Origin: Gemmatimonadota bacterium
Lineage (GTDB): Bacteria; Gemmatimonadota; Gemmatimonadetes; Palauibacterales; Palauibacteraceae
Reading direction: 5' to 3'
Length of the DNA stretch: 64,000 nucleotides
Assembly: GCA_022826685.1 (NCBI GenBank)
Contig: JAJDUL010000038.1
Location: 20,740-84,739, forward strand
The notes under the pieces are model-generated. The model was not told where the DNA came from, searched no databases, and saw only the letters and a program-made list of their open reading frames with translations. This document shows positions 36,014 through 45,425 of the stretch, piece after piece (position 1 is the first letter of the stretch; each line of letters opens with the position of its first letter). The position numbers and the translations under genes were made by a program.

Positions 36014-36382
36014 TCAGGCCGGTTCGCGCCGGCCGCTCGCGTATTGCAGGACGAGCCAGGCGACCGAGGCGAAGCCGAGGATCAGGAGGCCGACGATGGA
36101 CGAGCCCAGAGCGACCTGGATCCCGCTCCACACCAGCGACGAACTCACCTCTCCCGCCAGCGAGATGGCCTCCGCCGCCAGCCACACACCGACCAGCGAT
36201 CCGAGCACGCCAAGGCACGCGGCGAGGGCGCCGAAAATCAGGATGGAATGGATTCGCAGGCTCGTCGGCGGGGGGCCGCGGCGAACGAGGTCGATCGTTG
36301 CCCGCACGATCTGGACGAGCATCAGAATCAGGACGATCCAGATCGGATACTGGATGAATCCGAGCGATTCGAGGAAGGACAT
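36014..36382 (-). CDS. Small MotA/TolQ/ExbB-like membrane protein
   Basis: 122 residues from the ATG at 36382. Three hydrophobic segments: about 12-28, 45-70 and 90-115. The stretch LGVLGSLVGVWLAAEAISLA followed by SGIQVALGSSIVGLLILGFASV resembles the proton-channel helices of MotA/TolQ/ExbB proteins, but the chain is shorter. It starts 2 nt after the stop of the permease-prefix protein, the last of a three-gene PadR operon. Role unknown; a partner subunit such as ExbD is not nearby. Confidence 0.7.
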   Translation of the reverse strand: MSFLESLGFIQYPIWIVLILMLVQIVRATIDLVRRGPPPTSLRIHSILIFGALAACLGVLGSLVGVWLAAEAISLAGEVSSSLVWSGIQVALGSSIVGLLILGFASVAWLVLQYASGRREPA

Positions 36383-36384
36383 CG

Positions 36385-37149
36385 TTACCTCCGCCGTGAA
36401 GAGGTTGGTGTGAGTCGCGAGGCGAAGAAGGCCGAAATGCGGCGTTCCATCGTCTCGTCGTCGATCAGGCGCGGCGTGATCGCGAGCCAGCCGAAGAGTC
36501 CGAAGATGGCCGCGCCGAACCCGAGCGCGGCGAAAGAGACGATGCGGCGGACGGCGTCCCACATGGCCGGCGGCGCAAAGTCTTCGGCTGCAAACGCTTC
36601 GAAGGCGCCGTATCCCTCCCGGGCGGCGCCGAGCGCCCCGAGCGCGACCGCGAGGACGATGAGCCCGATCTGACGCTCCCACAGCCGGCTTCTGAGTTCC
36701 GGCCGCAGGTCGCCGTCGATCCAGAGCCGTTGCGCGGCGCGGGTCCAGTTCGCGGCGAGAAGGGCGACCACGATGACCTGGGGCCAGGCCAGCACCGCCG
36801 CGGACCCGAGTGGGCCCGACCCGACCATCGTGACGAACGCGACCGCCCCGGCCAGGCCCGTGGCTGCGACGATGCCGAGACGTTCCGCCCGGTCGATCCA
36901 CCCCGCACTCCGCGCCCAGCGGCCCAGAGGCGGCGCATGCTGCGCTTCGAGTTGCGCCAACGTCTCCGCGCCCGGCACGACGCGCCGGAGGGCGGCGCGG
37001 CGCGCCTGGGCCGGTCCGTATCCGCGACGCTCCAGTTCGGCGGCCAGCGCTTCCGCGTCGGCGTCGACTTCCTCCAGCAGGTCGAGGCGCCGCCGCGGCG
37101 GCACCGCGAGATTCCGCTCGACGTCTTCCAGGGGATGTTCAGGCCGCAT
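36385..37149 (-). CDS. Membrane protein with permease-prefix-like N-terminus, PadR-linked
   Basis: 254 residues from the ATG at 37149. The first 90 residues are soluble, acidic and helical (HPLEDVERNLAVPPRRRLDLLEEVDADAEALAAELERRGY), like the domain that precedes permeases or stands in DUF1700-type proteins next to PadR regulators. Five or so hydrophobic segments follow: about 102-122, 127-145, 172-192, 210-232. Overlaps the 3' end of padR by 11 nt. In other bacteria such PadR-paired proteins answer to envelope or antibiotic stress; here that is inference only. Confidence 0.75.
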   Translation of the reverse strand: MRPEHPLEDVERNLAVPPRRRLDLLEEVDADAEALAAELERRGYGPAQARRAALRRVVPGAETLAQLEAQHAPPLGRWARSAGWIDRAERLGIVAATGLAGAVAFVTMVGSGPLGSAAVLAWPQVIVVALLAANWTRAAQRLWIDGDLRPELRSRLWERQIGLIVLAVALGALGAAREGYGAFEAFAAEDFAPPAMWDAVRRIVSFAALGFGAAIFGLFGWLAITPRLIDDETMERRISAFFASRLTPTSSRRR

Positions 37150-37465
37150 GGGTTCCCCCGAAGAGTTCCAGTAGCACCCGAAACTGCCGCTCCAGCTGCG
37201 CCGCCCCCTCGGCGAGTTCGGCACGGCCGGCGTCGGTGAGTTCGTACGTCTTCCGCCGCCGGCCCTCCCCACCCCAGGTGCCGCGCACGTGCCCGCCGGT
37301 CTCGAGCCGGTGCAGGATCGGGTAGAGCGTCCCGTGCTGAAACGAGAACGCGCCCCCCGTCCGTTCCTCCACGGAGAGCGCGATCTGGTATCCGTGCGCG
37401 GGTCCCCGCTCCAGGACCGCGAGCACGAGCAGTTCGTTGATTCGCTTCGAAAGAGTGACCTGCAC
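37139..37465 (-). CDS. PadR family transcriptional regulator
   Basis: 108 residues from a GTG at 37465 that has GGAG seven bases upstream and gives the usual PadR N-terminus (QVTLSKRINELLVLAVLERG). The winged helix reads HGYQIALSVEERTG, FQHGTLYPILHRLETGGHV and the wing RRKTYELTDAG. Longer ATG starts (37498 and above) run into the operator region and have no ribosome site. It is the first gene of a three-gene operon and probably represses it through the palindrome 56 bp upstream. Confidence 0.9.
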   Translation of the reverse strand: MQVTLSKRINELLVLAVLERGPAHGYQIALSVEERTGGAFSFQHGTLYPILHRLETGGHVRGTWGGEGRRRKTYELTDAGRAELAEGAAQLERQFRVLLELFGGTHAA

Positions 37466-37520
37466 GATGCATCTCCGCGTCGAAGGGGCGACGTCCATGA
37501 CGAACCGGCCGTTGAGATAT

Positions 37521-37543
37521 GATATAAAGATCATCTTTATATC
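37521..37543. promoter_or_regulatory. 23 bp palindrome, probable PadR operator
   Basis: Two perfect 11-base arms, GATATAAAGAT and ATCTTTATATC, flank a single C. The site is AT-rich within GC-rich DNA and lies 56 bp upstream of the padR start and about 185 bp upstream of the zinc-ribbon genes on the other strand. It could serve both directions. On the minus strand the arm supplies a TATATC-like -10 element. Confidence 0.7.
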
Positions 37544-37728
37544 GCAAATCTGCATACGGAAAAGACTCCGGACGGCGCGCGGCGGGCTCGGCGGCGGCTG
37601 CCGCAGGAGGCGAAGAAGCGGCGTCGTTTGCGGGTATCCCCGATCGAGCCCGTCCGCGACATTGGGGACCGGCGGCGGGATCGCGCGGTCCGCCAACATC
37701 CGCTGCCAGTGAAGAGATCGACGAACGA

Positions 37729-38859
37729 ATGTATACGACCTGCATCTTCTGCCACGGCGACCTCGGCCGGAACGAGGCCATCGAGGAGTTCCCGGTTGGC
37801 CGGCGTCTCGCGTTCGATGGCGCCAAGGGACGGCTCTGGGTCGTCTGCCGGCGCTGCGAGCGCTGGAACCTCTCCCCCCTGGACACCCGCTGGGAGGCGA
37901 TCGAAGCGTGCGAGCGCGCCTTCGAGACCACCCGCATGCGGGTCGCCTCCGACAACATCGGGCTCGCGAAGCTGAAGGAGGGCCTCGAACTCGTTCGCGT
38001 CGGCGATCCCGTCCGGCAGGAGTTCGCCGCGTGGCGCTACGGCGACCAGTTCGGCCGGCGCCGCAAGCGGGCCATGCTCGTCACCGGGGCCGCGGCGACC
38101 GCCGTCGGGGCCCTGTGGGCGGGGGGCTTCGTCTCCCTGGGCGGACTCTGGTTCGGGACCCGGATGACACAGAGGTGGTATCGCAACCGCGTGATCCTGC
38201 GGACCCGGGATCAGCGCGGCGCTCCGATCCGGGTCCTGCGGAAACACCTCTACACATCTCATCTCGTGCCGGATGACGAGGGACGCGGCTGGGGCCTGCA
38301 CGTCGATCACCTTCCCGGCCAGGCGGGAGGGGACAGGCGGAAGACGATGATCGTCCACGGACGCGACGCGCTCGGGCTCGCCGGACAACTGATGGCTCAG
38401 GCCAACCGCCGCGGGGGCAAGGAGAGCGAGATCCTCGGGGCCGTGCGCCGCATCGAGCGCGCCGGCCATCCGGAGGCTTTTCTCCCGGAAGCCGCGGAAC
38501 TGGCGCAACGCGTCCTCCGAGGCTCAGGCGCCGTTGCTCGCGGGTCACCCTCGCGAGGAGACCGCCGGAAGGCGGATTTGTCGGCCGGAGCGATCGAACG
38601 GCTTCGGAAGCCCCTGCCGGGCTCCCTCGCCGGCCTCAACCCGGGTCTGCGGCTGGCGATCGAGATGGCGACGCACGAGGAGGCCGAGCGCGAAGCCCTG
38701 GAGGGAGAACTGAAGGAACTTGAGGCGCGCTGGCGCGAGGCGGAGGAGATCGCCCGCATCGCCGACAACCTCTTCGTCCCCGAGAGCGTCGACAGCTTCA
38801 TCGACGAGGAGCGCGCGCATCCCGACGTCGAACCCGCAAACGCGGCGAAGAACGCCTGA
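37729..38859 (+). CDS. Zinc-ribbon membrane protein of unknown function, copy 1
   Basis: 376 residues. Two CxxC pairs near the N-terminus (CIFC at 5-8 and CRRC at 41-44) make a zinc ribbon. A hydrophobic segment at about 120-145 (VTGAAATAVGALWAGGFVSLGGLWF) suggests one or two membrane passes. The C-terminal half is soluble, with KHLYTSHLVPDD, a IVHGRDALGLAGQLMAQANRRG helix and an Ala/Glu-rich helical stretch that ends EIARIADNLFVPESVD. I know no function for the family. It is followed directly by a second copy with no base between stop and start. Confidence 0.8.
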   Translation: MYTTCIFCHGDLGRNEAIEEFPVGRRLAFDGAKGRLWVVCRRCERWNLSPLDTRWEAIEACERAFETTRMRVASDNIGLAKLKEGLELVRVGDPVRQEFAAWRYGDQFGRRRKRAMLVTGAAATAVGALWAGGFVSLGGLWFGTRMTQRWYRNRVILRTRDQRGAPIRVLRKHLYTSHLVPDDEGRGWGLHVDHLPGQAGGDRRKTMIVHGRDALGLAGQLMAQANRRGGKESEILGAVRRIERAGHPEAFLPEAAELAQRVLRGSGAVARGSPSRGDRRKADLSAGAIERLRKPLPGSLAGLNPGLRLAIEMATHEEAEREALEGELKELEARWREAEEIARIADNLFVPESVDSFIDEERAHPDVEPANAAKNA

Positions 38860-39984
38860 ATGTACACGACCTGCATCTTCTGCCAGAGCGACCTCGGCCG
38901 GAACGAGGCCATCGAGGAGTTCCCGGTCGGCCGCCGTCTCGCCTTCGATGGCGCGAAGGGGCGGCTCTGGGTCGTCTGCCGGCGCTGCGAGCGTTGGAAC
39001 CTCTCGCCGCTGGAGACCCGCTGGGAGGCGATCGAAGCGTGCGAGCGCGCCTTCGAGACCACCCGCATGCGGGTCTCCTCGGACAACATCGGCCTCGCGA
39101 AGCTGAAGGAGGGCCTCGAACTCGTTCGCGTCGGGGACCCCGTCCGGCAGGAGTTCACCGCGTGGCGCTACGGCGACCAGTTCGGCCGGCGCCGCAGGCG
39201 GGCCGCGCTCATCACCGGGGCCGTGGGGGCAGCGGCGGGCGCGGTCGTCGTCGGCGGCACGCTCGCCGGATTCGCGATGGGCGGAATGTTCCCGGGGCTC
39301 TTCCAGGGGGCGCAGGCCTGGTATCGGGACCGCGTCCTCCTTCGTCTCAGGGACGAGCACGGCGATCCGATCCGGATCCAGCGAAAGCACCTCTATACCT
39401 CCCGTCTCGTGCCGAGCGCGGATGCCGCGGGATGGGACCTCCGCGTCGATCACCTCCCGGGGTGGGGCAAGTGGGGGAAGACCAGGAAACGCAAGAACCG
39501 GCGGCATACGATGATCGTCCACGGGAGCGAGGCGATCGGCCTGGCCGGCCAGCTCATGGCGCACGCCAACCGGCGCGGCGGCGCGCGGAAGGCGGTGCGC
39601 GACGCGGTCGGGAGGATCGAGGAGGCGGGACACCCGGAGGCGTTTCTCCCCGTGGCGGCCCGCCAAGCCATGAACGACTTCTCCGGCTCCGGCAAGGCAG
39701 ACCTGTCCGCGAAGAAGATCGAAGGATTGATGAAACCCCTTCCGGGCACGCTCACCGGCCTCAAGGTGGACATGCGGCTGGCGATCGAGATGGCGACGCA
39801 CGAACAGGCGGAGCGCGAGGCTCTCGAAGGAGAGCTGAAGGAACTCGAGGCGCGCTGGCGCGAGGCCGAGGAGATCGCCCGCATCGCCGACAACCTGTTC
39901 GTCCCGGAGAGTGTGGACAGCTTCATCACCGACGAGCGCGAGCGGATCGACGACGACCCGGCGAGGGGAGCCCGGACCGGCTGA
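38860..39984 (+). CDS. Zinc-ribbon membrane protein of unknown function, copy 2
   Basis: 374 residues, starting at the base after the stop of copy 1 (TGAATG). The first 120 residues are nearly identical to copy 1, including both CxxC pairs. The membrane segment (ITGAVGAAAGAVVVGGTLAGFAMGG) and the middle differ, and the C-terminal helical end is again near identical. The pattern of conserved ends and divergent centre suggests gene conversion or selection on the membrane and middle domains. The two proteins may form a heteromer. Confidence 0.8.
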   Translation: MYTTCIFCQSDLGRNEAIEEFPVGRRLAFDGAKGRLWVVCRRCERWNLSPLETRWEAIEACERAFETTRMRVSSDNIGLAKLKEGLELVRVGDPVRQEFTAWRYGDQFGRRRRRAALITGAVGAAAGAVVVGGTLAGFAMGGMFPGLFQGAQAWYRDRVLLRLRDEHGDPIRIQRKHLYTSRLVPSADAAGWDLRVDHLPGWGKWGKTRKRKNRRHTMIVHGSEAIGLAGQLMAHANRRGGARKAVRDAVGRIEEAGHPEAFLPVAARQAMNDFSGSGKADLSAKKIEGLMKPLPGTLTGLKVDMRLAIEMATHEQAEREALEGELKELEARWREAEEIARIADNLFVPESVDSFITDERERIDDDPARGARTG

Positions 39985-40023
39985 GAGCCTGTCCGGGACC
40001 GCCCCGGTCCCCTATCGTGCCGA

Positions 40024-40422
40024 ATGAGCGAAAAGAGACTCATCGTCGTCGGCGACCGCGTGCTCATCGAGCCGCTGGAGGGTGAGGAGCGCACGGACGT
40101 CGGCCTCTACCTCCCGCCCACCGCCATCGACAAGCAGGCCGTGCAGGCGGGGACGGTCGTGGCCGTCGGCCCCGGGACTCCGGTCGGGCCGCCCGCCGAA
40201 CTCGACGACGAACCCTGGAAGATCGGCGCGACCGAAGCCCGCTATCTTCCCATGCAGGCGCGGCCGGGAGACTACGCCCTCTTCTTCCGGAAGGCCGCGG
40301 TGGAGATCACCTTCGAGGGCACGCAGTACCTCGTCGCGCCGCAGGGCGCGATCCTCACCCTTGTCCGCGAGGAGGGTGAGGGCGAGGAAGCCGCCGAAGG
40401 CTTCGACTCCTCGTTCCTCTAG
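40024..40422 (+). CDS. GroES-like co-chaperonin domain protein
   Basis: 132 residues. The Cpn10 fold is recognisable from VVGDRVLIEPLEGEERTDVGLYLPPTA, AGTVVAVGPG and, after a longer middle, GDYALFFRKAAVEITFEGTQYLVAPQGAILTLV. It is longer than canonical GroES (about 96) because of an insert at about 55-80 and an acidic tail (EGEGEEAAEGFD). The mobile loop region (GEERTDVGLYLPP) is present. No groEL gene is next to it, so it is probably a second, divergent GroES. It converges on the gene at 40452. Confidence 0.8.
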   Translation: MSEKRLIVVGDRVLIEPLEGEERTDVGLYLPPTAIDKQAVQAGTVVAVGPGTPVGPPAELDDEPWKIGATEARYLPMQARPGDYALFFRKAAVEITFEGTQYLVAPQGAILTLVREEGEGEEAAEGFDSSFL

Positions 40423-40451
40423 CCGATGAAGGCGGGCCGGCGCTCGGCGGG

Positions 40452-41009
40452 TTACCGGTCGACGGGGCCGATCCGGTTGGGCCGCAGGGAATGGCAGTTC
40501 ACCTCCCAGGACGTCGCCCGGGCCTGAACCGGGGCGTCGCCCGTCGCGGACGCGGCGGCCGTCTGCCCCCGCAGCCGCGCCACCGCGCGTCCGACCATCT
40601 CCCCGCGGCTGCGGCGCAGCGCCACGGCCCCACGCACCTCGGGACTCGACCACACGACCCACAGCGTGTCGGCCCGCGTGAACCAGCGCGTCTCCGTGCC
40701 GGAAAGGTCTCCGTCACCCTCGAGCGCGACGGCCTTGTGGGCAGTCATCTCCCTCCCGTACGCGTCGACGGAGTCGGCGAACAGCATGACCGACCGCACC
40801 GTGGGCGGATCGGTTTCAGGATCTTCCCCACCGTTGTCCGCGAGCCACGTGTCGAACCGGAGATGCCGGCAGCCGAGGAAATCCCACAGGCGGAGATCGG
40901 CGGGTTCGGGCGGGGGCGGAGGCTCGACCTCCCGGAAGCGGAACCAGATCGAGACCCAGACGAAGACGGCCGACAGTCCCACCGCCACCATCAATCGCTT
41001 GGTCTTCAG
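40452..41009 (-). CDS. Membrane-anchored protein of unknown function, probable CTG start
   Basis: 185 residues from CTG at 41009, which has GGAGG six bases upstream (GGAGGTGGGAA). An ATG 18 bases later (40991) has no ribosome site. The N-terminus KTKRLMVAVGLSAVFVWVSIWF is a membrane anchor; a Pro-rich linker (EPPPPPEP) follows, then a periplasmic domain of about 140 residues with two Cys (LGCRHLRF and VNCHSL) that could pair. It has no close relative I recognise. Confidence 0.65.
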   Translation of the reverse strand: MKTKRLMVAVGLSAVFVWVSIWFRFREVEPPPPPEPADLRLWDFLGCRHLRFDTWLADNGGEDPETDPPTVRSVMLFADSVDAYGREMTAHKAVALEGDGDLSGTETRWFTRADTLWVVWSSPEVRGAVALRRSRGEMVGRAVARLRGQTAAASATGDAPVQARATSWEVNCHSLRPNRIGPVDR

Positions 41010-41176
41010 TTCCCACCTCCGCTCGGGCCCGAATCGCCGCGGCCAACCTGGCGGCCAACCTAGTGTGGCCCTCGTCGTCGCGCACAACTTTTGGTCCGGG
41101 GCCTGCGACCGTAGGATATCCCCGCGATTCCCCGCCGTTTCCACCCAACCACGCGTACGCGGAAGTCGAGGCCCGC

Positions 41177-43042
41177 TTGGCACCCCCGCCCGGGAAGATC
41201 AGGAACATTGCGATCATCGCCCATGTCGATCACGGGAAGACGACGCTCGTCGACCACATGCTGCGGCAGGCGGGCGCCTTCCAGTCGCACGAGCGGGTCG
41301 AGGAACGCGTCATGGACTCGAACCCGCTGGAGCGCGAGCGCGGCATCACGATCCTCTCGAAGAACACCGCCGTGCGCTGGGGCGAGACGAGAATCAACAT
41401 CGTCGACACGCCGGGCCACGCGGACTTCGGCGGCGAGGTCGAGCGCATCCTCCGGATGGTTGACGGCGTGCTCCTCCTGGTAGATGCGGCCGAGGGACCG
41501 ATGCCGCAGACGCGCTTCGTCACACGGAAGGCGCTCGCGCTCGGCCGCGCGCCCATCGTCGTGATCAACAAGGTGGACCGGCCCGAGCAGCGCGCGGCGG
41601 AAGTGCACGACGAGGTGCTGGAGCTGTTCCTGGAACTCGATGCGACCGAGGCCCAGCTCGATGCGCCCTTCCTGTATGCGAGCGCGCGCGACGGCTGGGC
41701 GTCGCCCGATATCGAGGCGCGGGACGGAGACCTGGAGCCGCTGTTCGAGACGATCGTCGCGGGAGTCCCCTCCCCCGCGGGCGACCCCGGCGGGCCGTTC
41801 CAGATGCTGGCCTCGACGCTGGATCACTCCAGCTACGTGGGGCGCATCGCGATCGGCCGCATCGAACGGGGCACCGTAGCCGAGGCAGACCGCGTGGTGC
41901 TGCTGCCGCTCGGGGAGCCCGGACCGTTGCCCGCCGACGAGGCCATTCCGGCCCGCGTGCTCAAGATCTACGGCTTCGACGGGCTGAAGCGCATTGAAAC
42001 GCCCCGCGCGAGCGCCGGCGACATCGTGGCGCTGGCCGGACTCGAAGGAGTGGAGATCGGCCAGACGATCGCCGACCCCGACCACAGGGAGCGTCTCCGC
42101 GGGATCGCGGTCGAGCGGCCCACGCTCGCGGTGGACTTCCGCGTCAACGACGCCCCCTTCGCCGGGCGGGCGGGCAAGTACGTCACGACGCGCCAGCTGC
42201 GCCAGCGCCTCCTCCGGGAACTGGAGCGGAACGTCGCCCTTCGCGTCGAGCCGACGGACTCGCCCGACACCTTCTCGGTCTCGGGCCGCGGGGAACTCCA
42301 TCTCACGATCCTCATGGAAACCATGCGCCGGGAGGGGTACGAGTTCTCCGTCTCGCGGCCGCGCGTCCTCCTGCGCGAGGGTCCCGGCGGGGAGATCCTG
42401 GAGCCGTACGAAGAGGCGGTGATCGAGGTCCCGGCGGAGATGGTCGGCGTGGTGATGGAGAAGATGGGGAGCCGCCGGGCCGAACTCCTCTCGATGCGGC
42501 CGACGGACCAGGGTCCGGTGCGCCTGGATTTCAGGCTCCCGTCGCGCGGGCTGTTCGGGTACCGCTCCGAGTTCCTCACGGACACGCGCGGCGAAGGCCA
42601 GTTGCACCACCGCTTCCTCGAGTACGGCCCACGCGCCGGCCACCTCGAGCACCGGCGGAAGGGGGTGCTCGTCGCCGACCGCCCGGGGACGTCCGTCGCC
42701 TTCGCCCTCTTCAACCTGCAGGAGCGGGCCGAGATGCTGATCGGCCCCGGCGTCGAGGTCTACAGCGGGATGATCGTGGGCGAGAACGTCCGCCCCGGCG
42801 ACCTCGAGGTCAACGTGTCGAAGGGCAAGAAGCTCACGAACATGCGCGCCGCCGCGGCCGACGAGAACGTCCGGCTGGAGCCGCCGCGCGAACTGACGCT
42901 GGAACTCGCCCTCGAGTTCATCAACGACGACGAGTTGATCGAGGTCACGCCCGACGCGATCCGCCTCCGCAAGCGCAGCCTCGACCCGATCGAGCGCAAG
43001 AAGGCGATGCGCCGCGCCGCCGCGGAGGCCCGCGAAGCCTGA
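41177..43042 (+). CDS. typA: Translational GTPase TypA/BipA
   Basis: About 621 residues from TTG at 41177, preceded by GAGG; the open frame extends to a GTG at 41063, but that extension is not family-like. G1 AHVDHGKTT, switch region RERGITILSKNTAVRW, G3 DTPGHADFGGEVER and G4 NKVDR identify a translational GTPase. EF-G-like domains III and V and the BipA C-terminal domain (FNLQERAEMLIGPGVEVYSGMIVGENVRPGDLEVN, SKGKKLTNMRAAAADENVRLEPP) separate it from EF-G and LepA. The protein binds ribosomes and helps 50S assembly at low temperature or stress. Housekeeping gene. Confidence 0.95.
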   Translation: MAPPPGKIRNIAIIAHVDHGKTTLVDHMLRQAGAFQSHERVEERVMDSNPLERERGITILSKNTAVRWGETRINIVDTPGHADFGGEVERILRMVDGVLLLVDAAEGPMPQTRFVTRKALALGRAPIVVINKVDRPEQRAAEVHDEVLELFLELDATEAQLDAPFLYASARDGWASPDIEARDGDLEPLFETIVAGVPSPAGDPGGPFQMLASTLDHSSYVGRIAIGRIERGTVAEADRVVLLPLGEPGPLPADEAIPARVLKIYGFDGLKRIETPRASAGDIVALAGLEGVEIGQTIADPDHRERLRGIAVERPTLAVDFRVNDAPFAGRAGKYVTTRQLRQRLLRELERNVALRVEPTDSPDTFSVSGRGELHLTILMETMRREGYEFSVSRPRVLLREGPGGEILEPYEEAVIEVPAEMVGVVMEKMGSRRAELLSMRPTDQGPVRLDFRLPSRGLFGYRSEFLTDTRGEGQLHHRFLEYGPRAGHLEHRRKGVLVADRPGTSVAFALFNLQERAEMLIGPGVEVYSGMIVGENVRPGDLEVNVSKGKKLTNMRAAAADENVRLEPPRELTLELALEFINDDELIEVTPDAIRLRKRSLDPIERKKAMRRAAAEAREA

Positions 43043-43152
43043 CGGGAACCAGCCAGGCCGTCCGTTGTACTCGGAGGCCGCATGCTTCCAGCCGGGGTTC
43101 CGGCGCTCCGCTCACTACCGTCTGATCATTCGTTTCGGACATACTGTCGTGA

Positions 43153-43190
43153 TATAATCGCGTTGACAGATCGCGAGCGATGGTCATATC
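43153..43190 (+). promoter_or_regulatory. Candidate promoter(s) upstream of the truncated LRR gene
   Basis: A perfect -10 hexamer TATAAT lies at 43153-43158 and, just after, a perfect -35 hexamer TTGACA at 43163-43168 with CATATC 16 bases further (43185-43190). The two boxes may belong to two overlapping promoters. They stand 37-75 bases before the ATG at 43227, in a locally AT-rich stretch. Confidence 0.45.
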
Positions 43191-43226
43191 GCGACGACGC
43201 ACGGAAATCCGCACGGGCCGTCCGCA

Positions 43227-45425
43227 ATGCAAGAATCCCGGCAGCACTCGAAGCGGTGTGCGCGGGTCCGCCTCCGCAGTCCGGCACCGACGTGGAAGGC
43301 ACCGTCGGTGGGCGGCGCGTCGTTGCTGTTCTGTGTAAGCCTTGCCTGGTACTGCGGGGGTTCGCCGGCCGGCCCCGACACGACACCGCAGCCGCCGGCC
43401 CCGCCGCCGCCCGCCGTGCCACCGCCGCCCTCGCCGCCCCCGCCGCCCCCGCCGGCGACGGTGGAGGTGGCCCCGACCTCCGTCGTCTTCACGTCCCTGG
43501 GCGACACTGAAACCCTTGCCGCGACCGTCCGCAGCCGGGATGGAGCGGTTCTGCCGAACGCGTCGGTGACCTGGACGGTTAGCGATCCCGCGGTTGCGGG
43601 CGTCGAGGCGGGCACGGTCACGGCGCTTTCGAACGGCGAGGCGTCGGTCACCGCAACGTCCGGCGCGGCAGCCGGTTCGGCCGCGGTGCGCGTCGAGCAG
43701 ATCGCGACTCGACTGAGCGCGTCGCCGCAGGACATCCTGCTCTCGGCAATCGGGGATACGACGCGATTGTCCGCCCGCGCATACGACGCGAACGAGCACG
43801 AGATCGCCGGCGCGGCCGTCGAGTGGGGTTCGAGCGACTCCGACGTGGCGACGGTCTCCGACGACGGGCTGGTGACCGCGGTATCGGACGGGACGGCCGG
43901 GATCGTGGTGGCCTCCGACGCGGCGACGGACACGGTCACCGTGAACGTGGACTCGACGGACCGCGGCATCCTGATTGCGTTCTATCATGCCGCCGCCGGC
44001 CCGTCGTGGCGGCGCAGCGATAACTGGCTCACGGACGCACCGCTGGCGGAATGGTATGGCGTTGAAACGGGAGCGGATGACCGCGTGACCGGCCTCCATC
44101 TCAGAGAAAACGGTGCGGTCGGAACCCTCGCCCCGGAACTCGGACGCCTCACGCAGCTCGAGACGCTGGACCTTTGGGGAAACAGGCTTACGGGCCGGCT
44201 GCCGCCGCAACTCGGAGACGCCATCCGCCTCCGGGAGATCGATTTCGGCCGCAACCAGTTCCGCGGCCCCGTTCCGCCGGAGCTTGGCCGACTGAAGAGT
44301 CTCCGCTCCCTGAACCTGGAGTACATGTGGCTCAGCGGGCGCATTCCCGGTGAACTCGGCGCCTTGTCCGAACTCAGATTCCTGAACTTCTTCAGCAACA
44401 CGTTGACGGGTCGTGTACCGCCGGAGCTGGCCGATCTCCACAACCTCGAAGAGCTCGTTCTGGCCGACAATCGGTTGACGGGCTCCATCCCCTCCGCGTT
44501 CACGCGCCTTGAGAACCTCGAGACCTTCTTCTGGCACCGGAACGATGGCCTCTGCGCTCCGGGTACCGAGAGTTTCGAGGCGTGGCGCGGCAACCTCAGG
44601 AACGAGGGGCTCCGCTGCGACGCCGCGGACCGAGCCACTCTGGAGCACTTGTTCGAGAACCTGGGCGGAGAAGGCTGGACCCGCGCCACCGGCTGGCTGA
44701 GCGACGGGCTGCTGAATGGCTGGCACGGGATCGACACGGACTCGCTCGGCCGCGTCGAGATTCTGGATCTGTCCGACAACGGACTGGAGGGTCGGCTTCC
44801 AGACCGAATCTCGGAGCTGACCTCCATGACGACCCTGCGCCTGGATGGCAACGGTTCCCTGCACGGCCCCATCCCCCAGTCTCTCACCGCTCTCATGCTC
44901 GAGCAGTTTCGGTACGGGGGCACGGAACTCTGCGTACCCGGTGCCCCGACGTTTCGGGCCTGGCTGGGGGCCATCCCCGATCGACACGGACCGGATGACC
45001 CGTGTCCGGCCCTTTCCGACCGCGACATCCTCACCAGGCTCTACGAGGCCACCGGCGGATCCGCCTGGACCGACAATCACGGGCCGGAACCGCATGCTGA
45101 CCGACGGCCAGTCCGTCGGCTACCGCTCCATCTCGGGCGGGCGCACGCTCCGGATCCCGATCATCGAGACGGTCCAGCACATGAACCTCGAGACCATCCC
45201 CATCGAGGTCTTCGTCAACAACGCCTTCTCGAAGGGGAACATCCCGCTGAGCGTAGAGGCGATCGCGAACGTGAAGATCGCCTCGGAACCCGAATGGGTG
45301 TTCAACAACGCGGTGGAACGCCTGCTCGGGAAGACGGAGGAGGAGGTGCGGGAACTCGCGCAGGACACCCTGACCGGAAACCTGCGGGGCGTGCTCGCCA
45401 CGCTCACTCCGGAGGCCGTGAATGA
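43227..45425 (+). pseudogene. Ig-like/LRR surface lipoprotein, 3' end lost
   Basis: The native-looking part runs from 43227 to about 45078. It has a signal peptide with lipobox (SLAWYCGG), a Pro-rich linker, two BIG2 Ig domains (about 75-245), LRRs (about 270-420, IPPELG-type), a Cys cap (GLCAPGTESFEAW), then a second short LRR set with its own cap (ELCVPGAPTFRAW). A third set begins (LYEATGGSAWTDN) but the sequence then leaves the family. The remaining 115 residues of the open frame are Arg/His/Pro/Gly-rich out-of-frame flotillin DNA. The gene is therefore truncated and fused to the 5'-truncated flotillin. Confidence 0.8.

Noticed and set aside
45084..45425. C-terminal 115 residues of the truncated LRR protein as a real domain
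   Set aside because: They are the out-of-frame reading of flotillin DNA and have no structure of their own.
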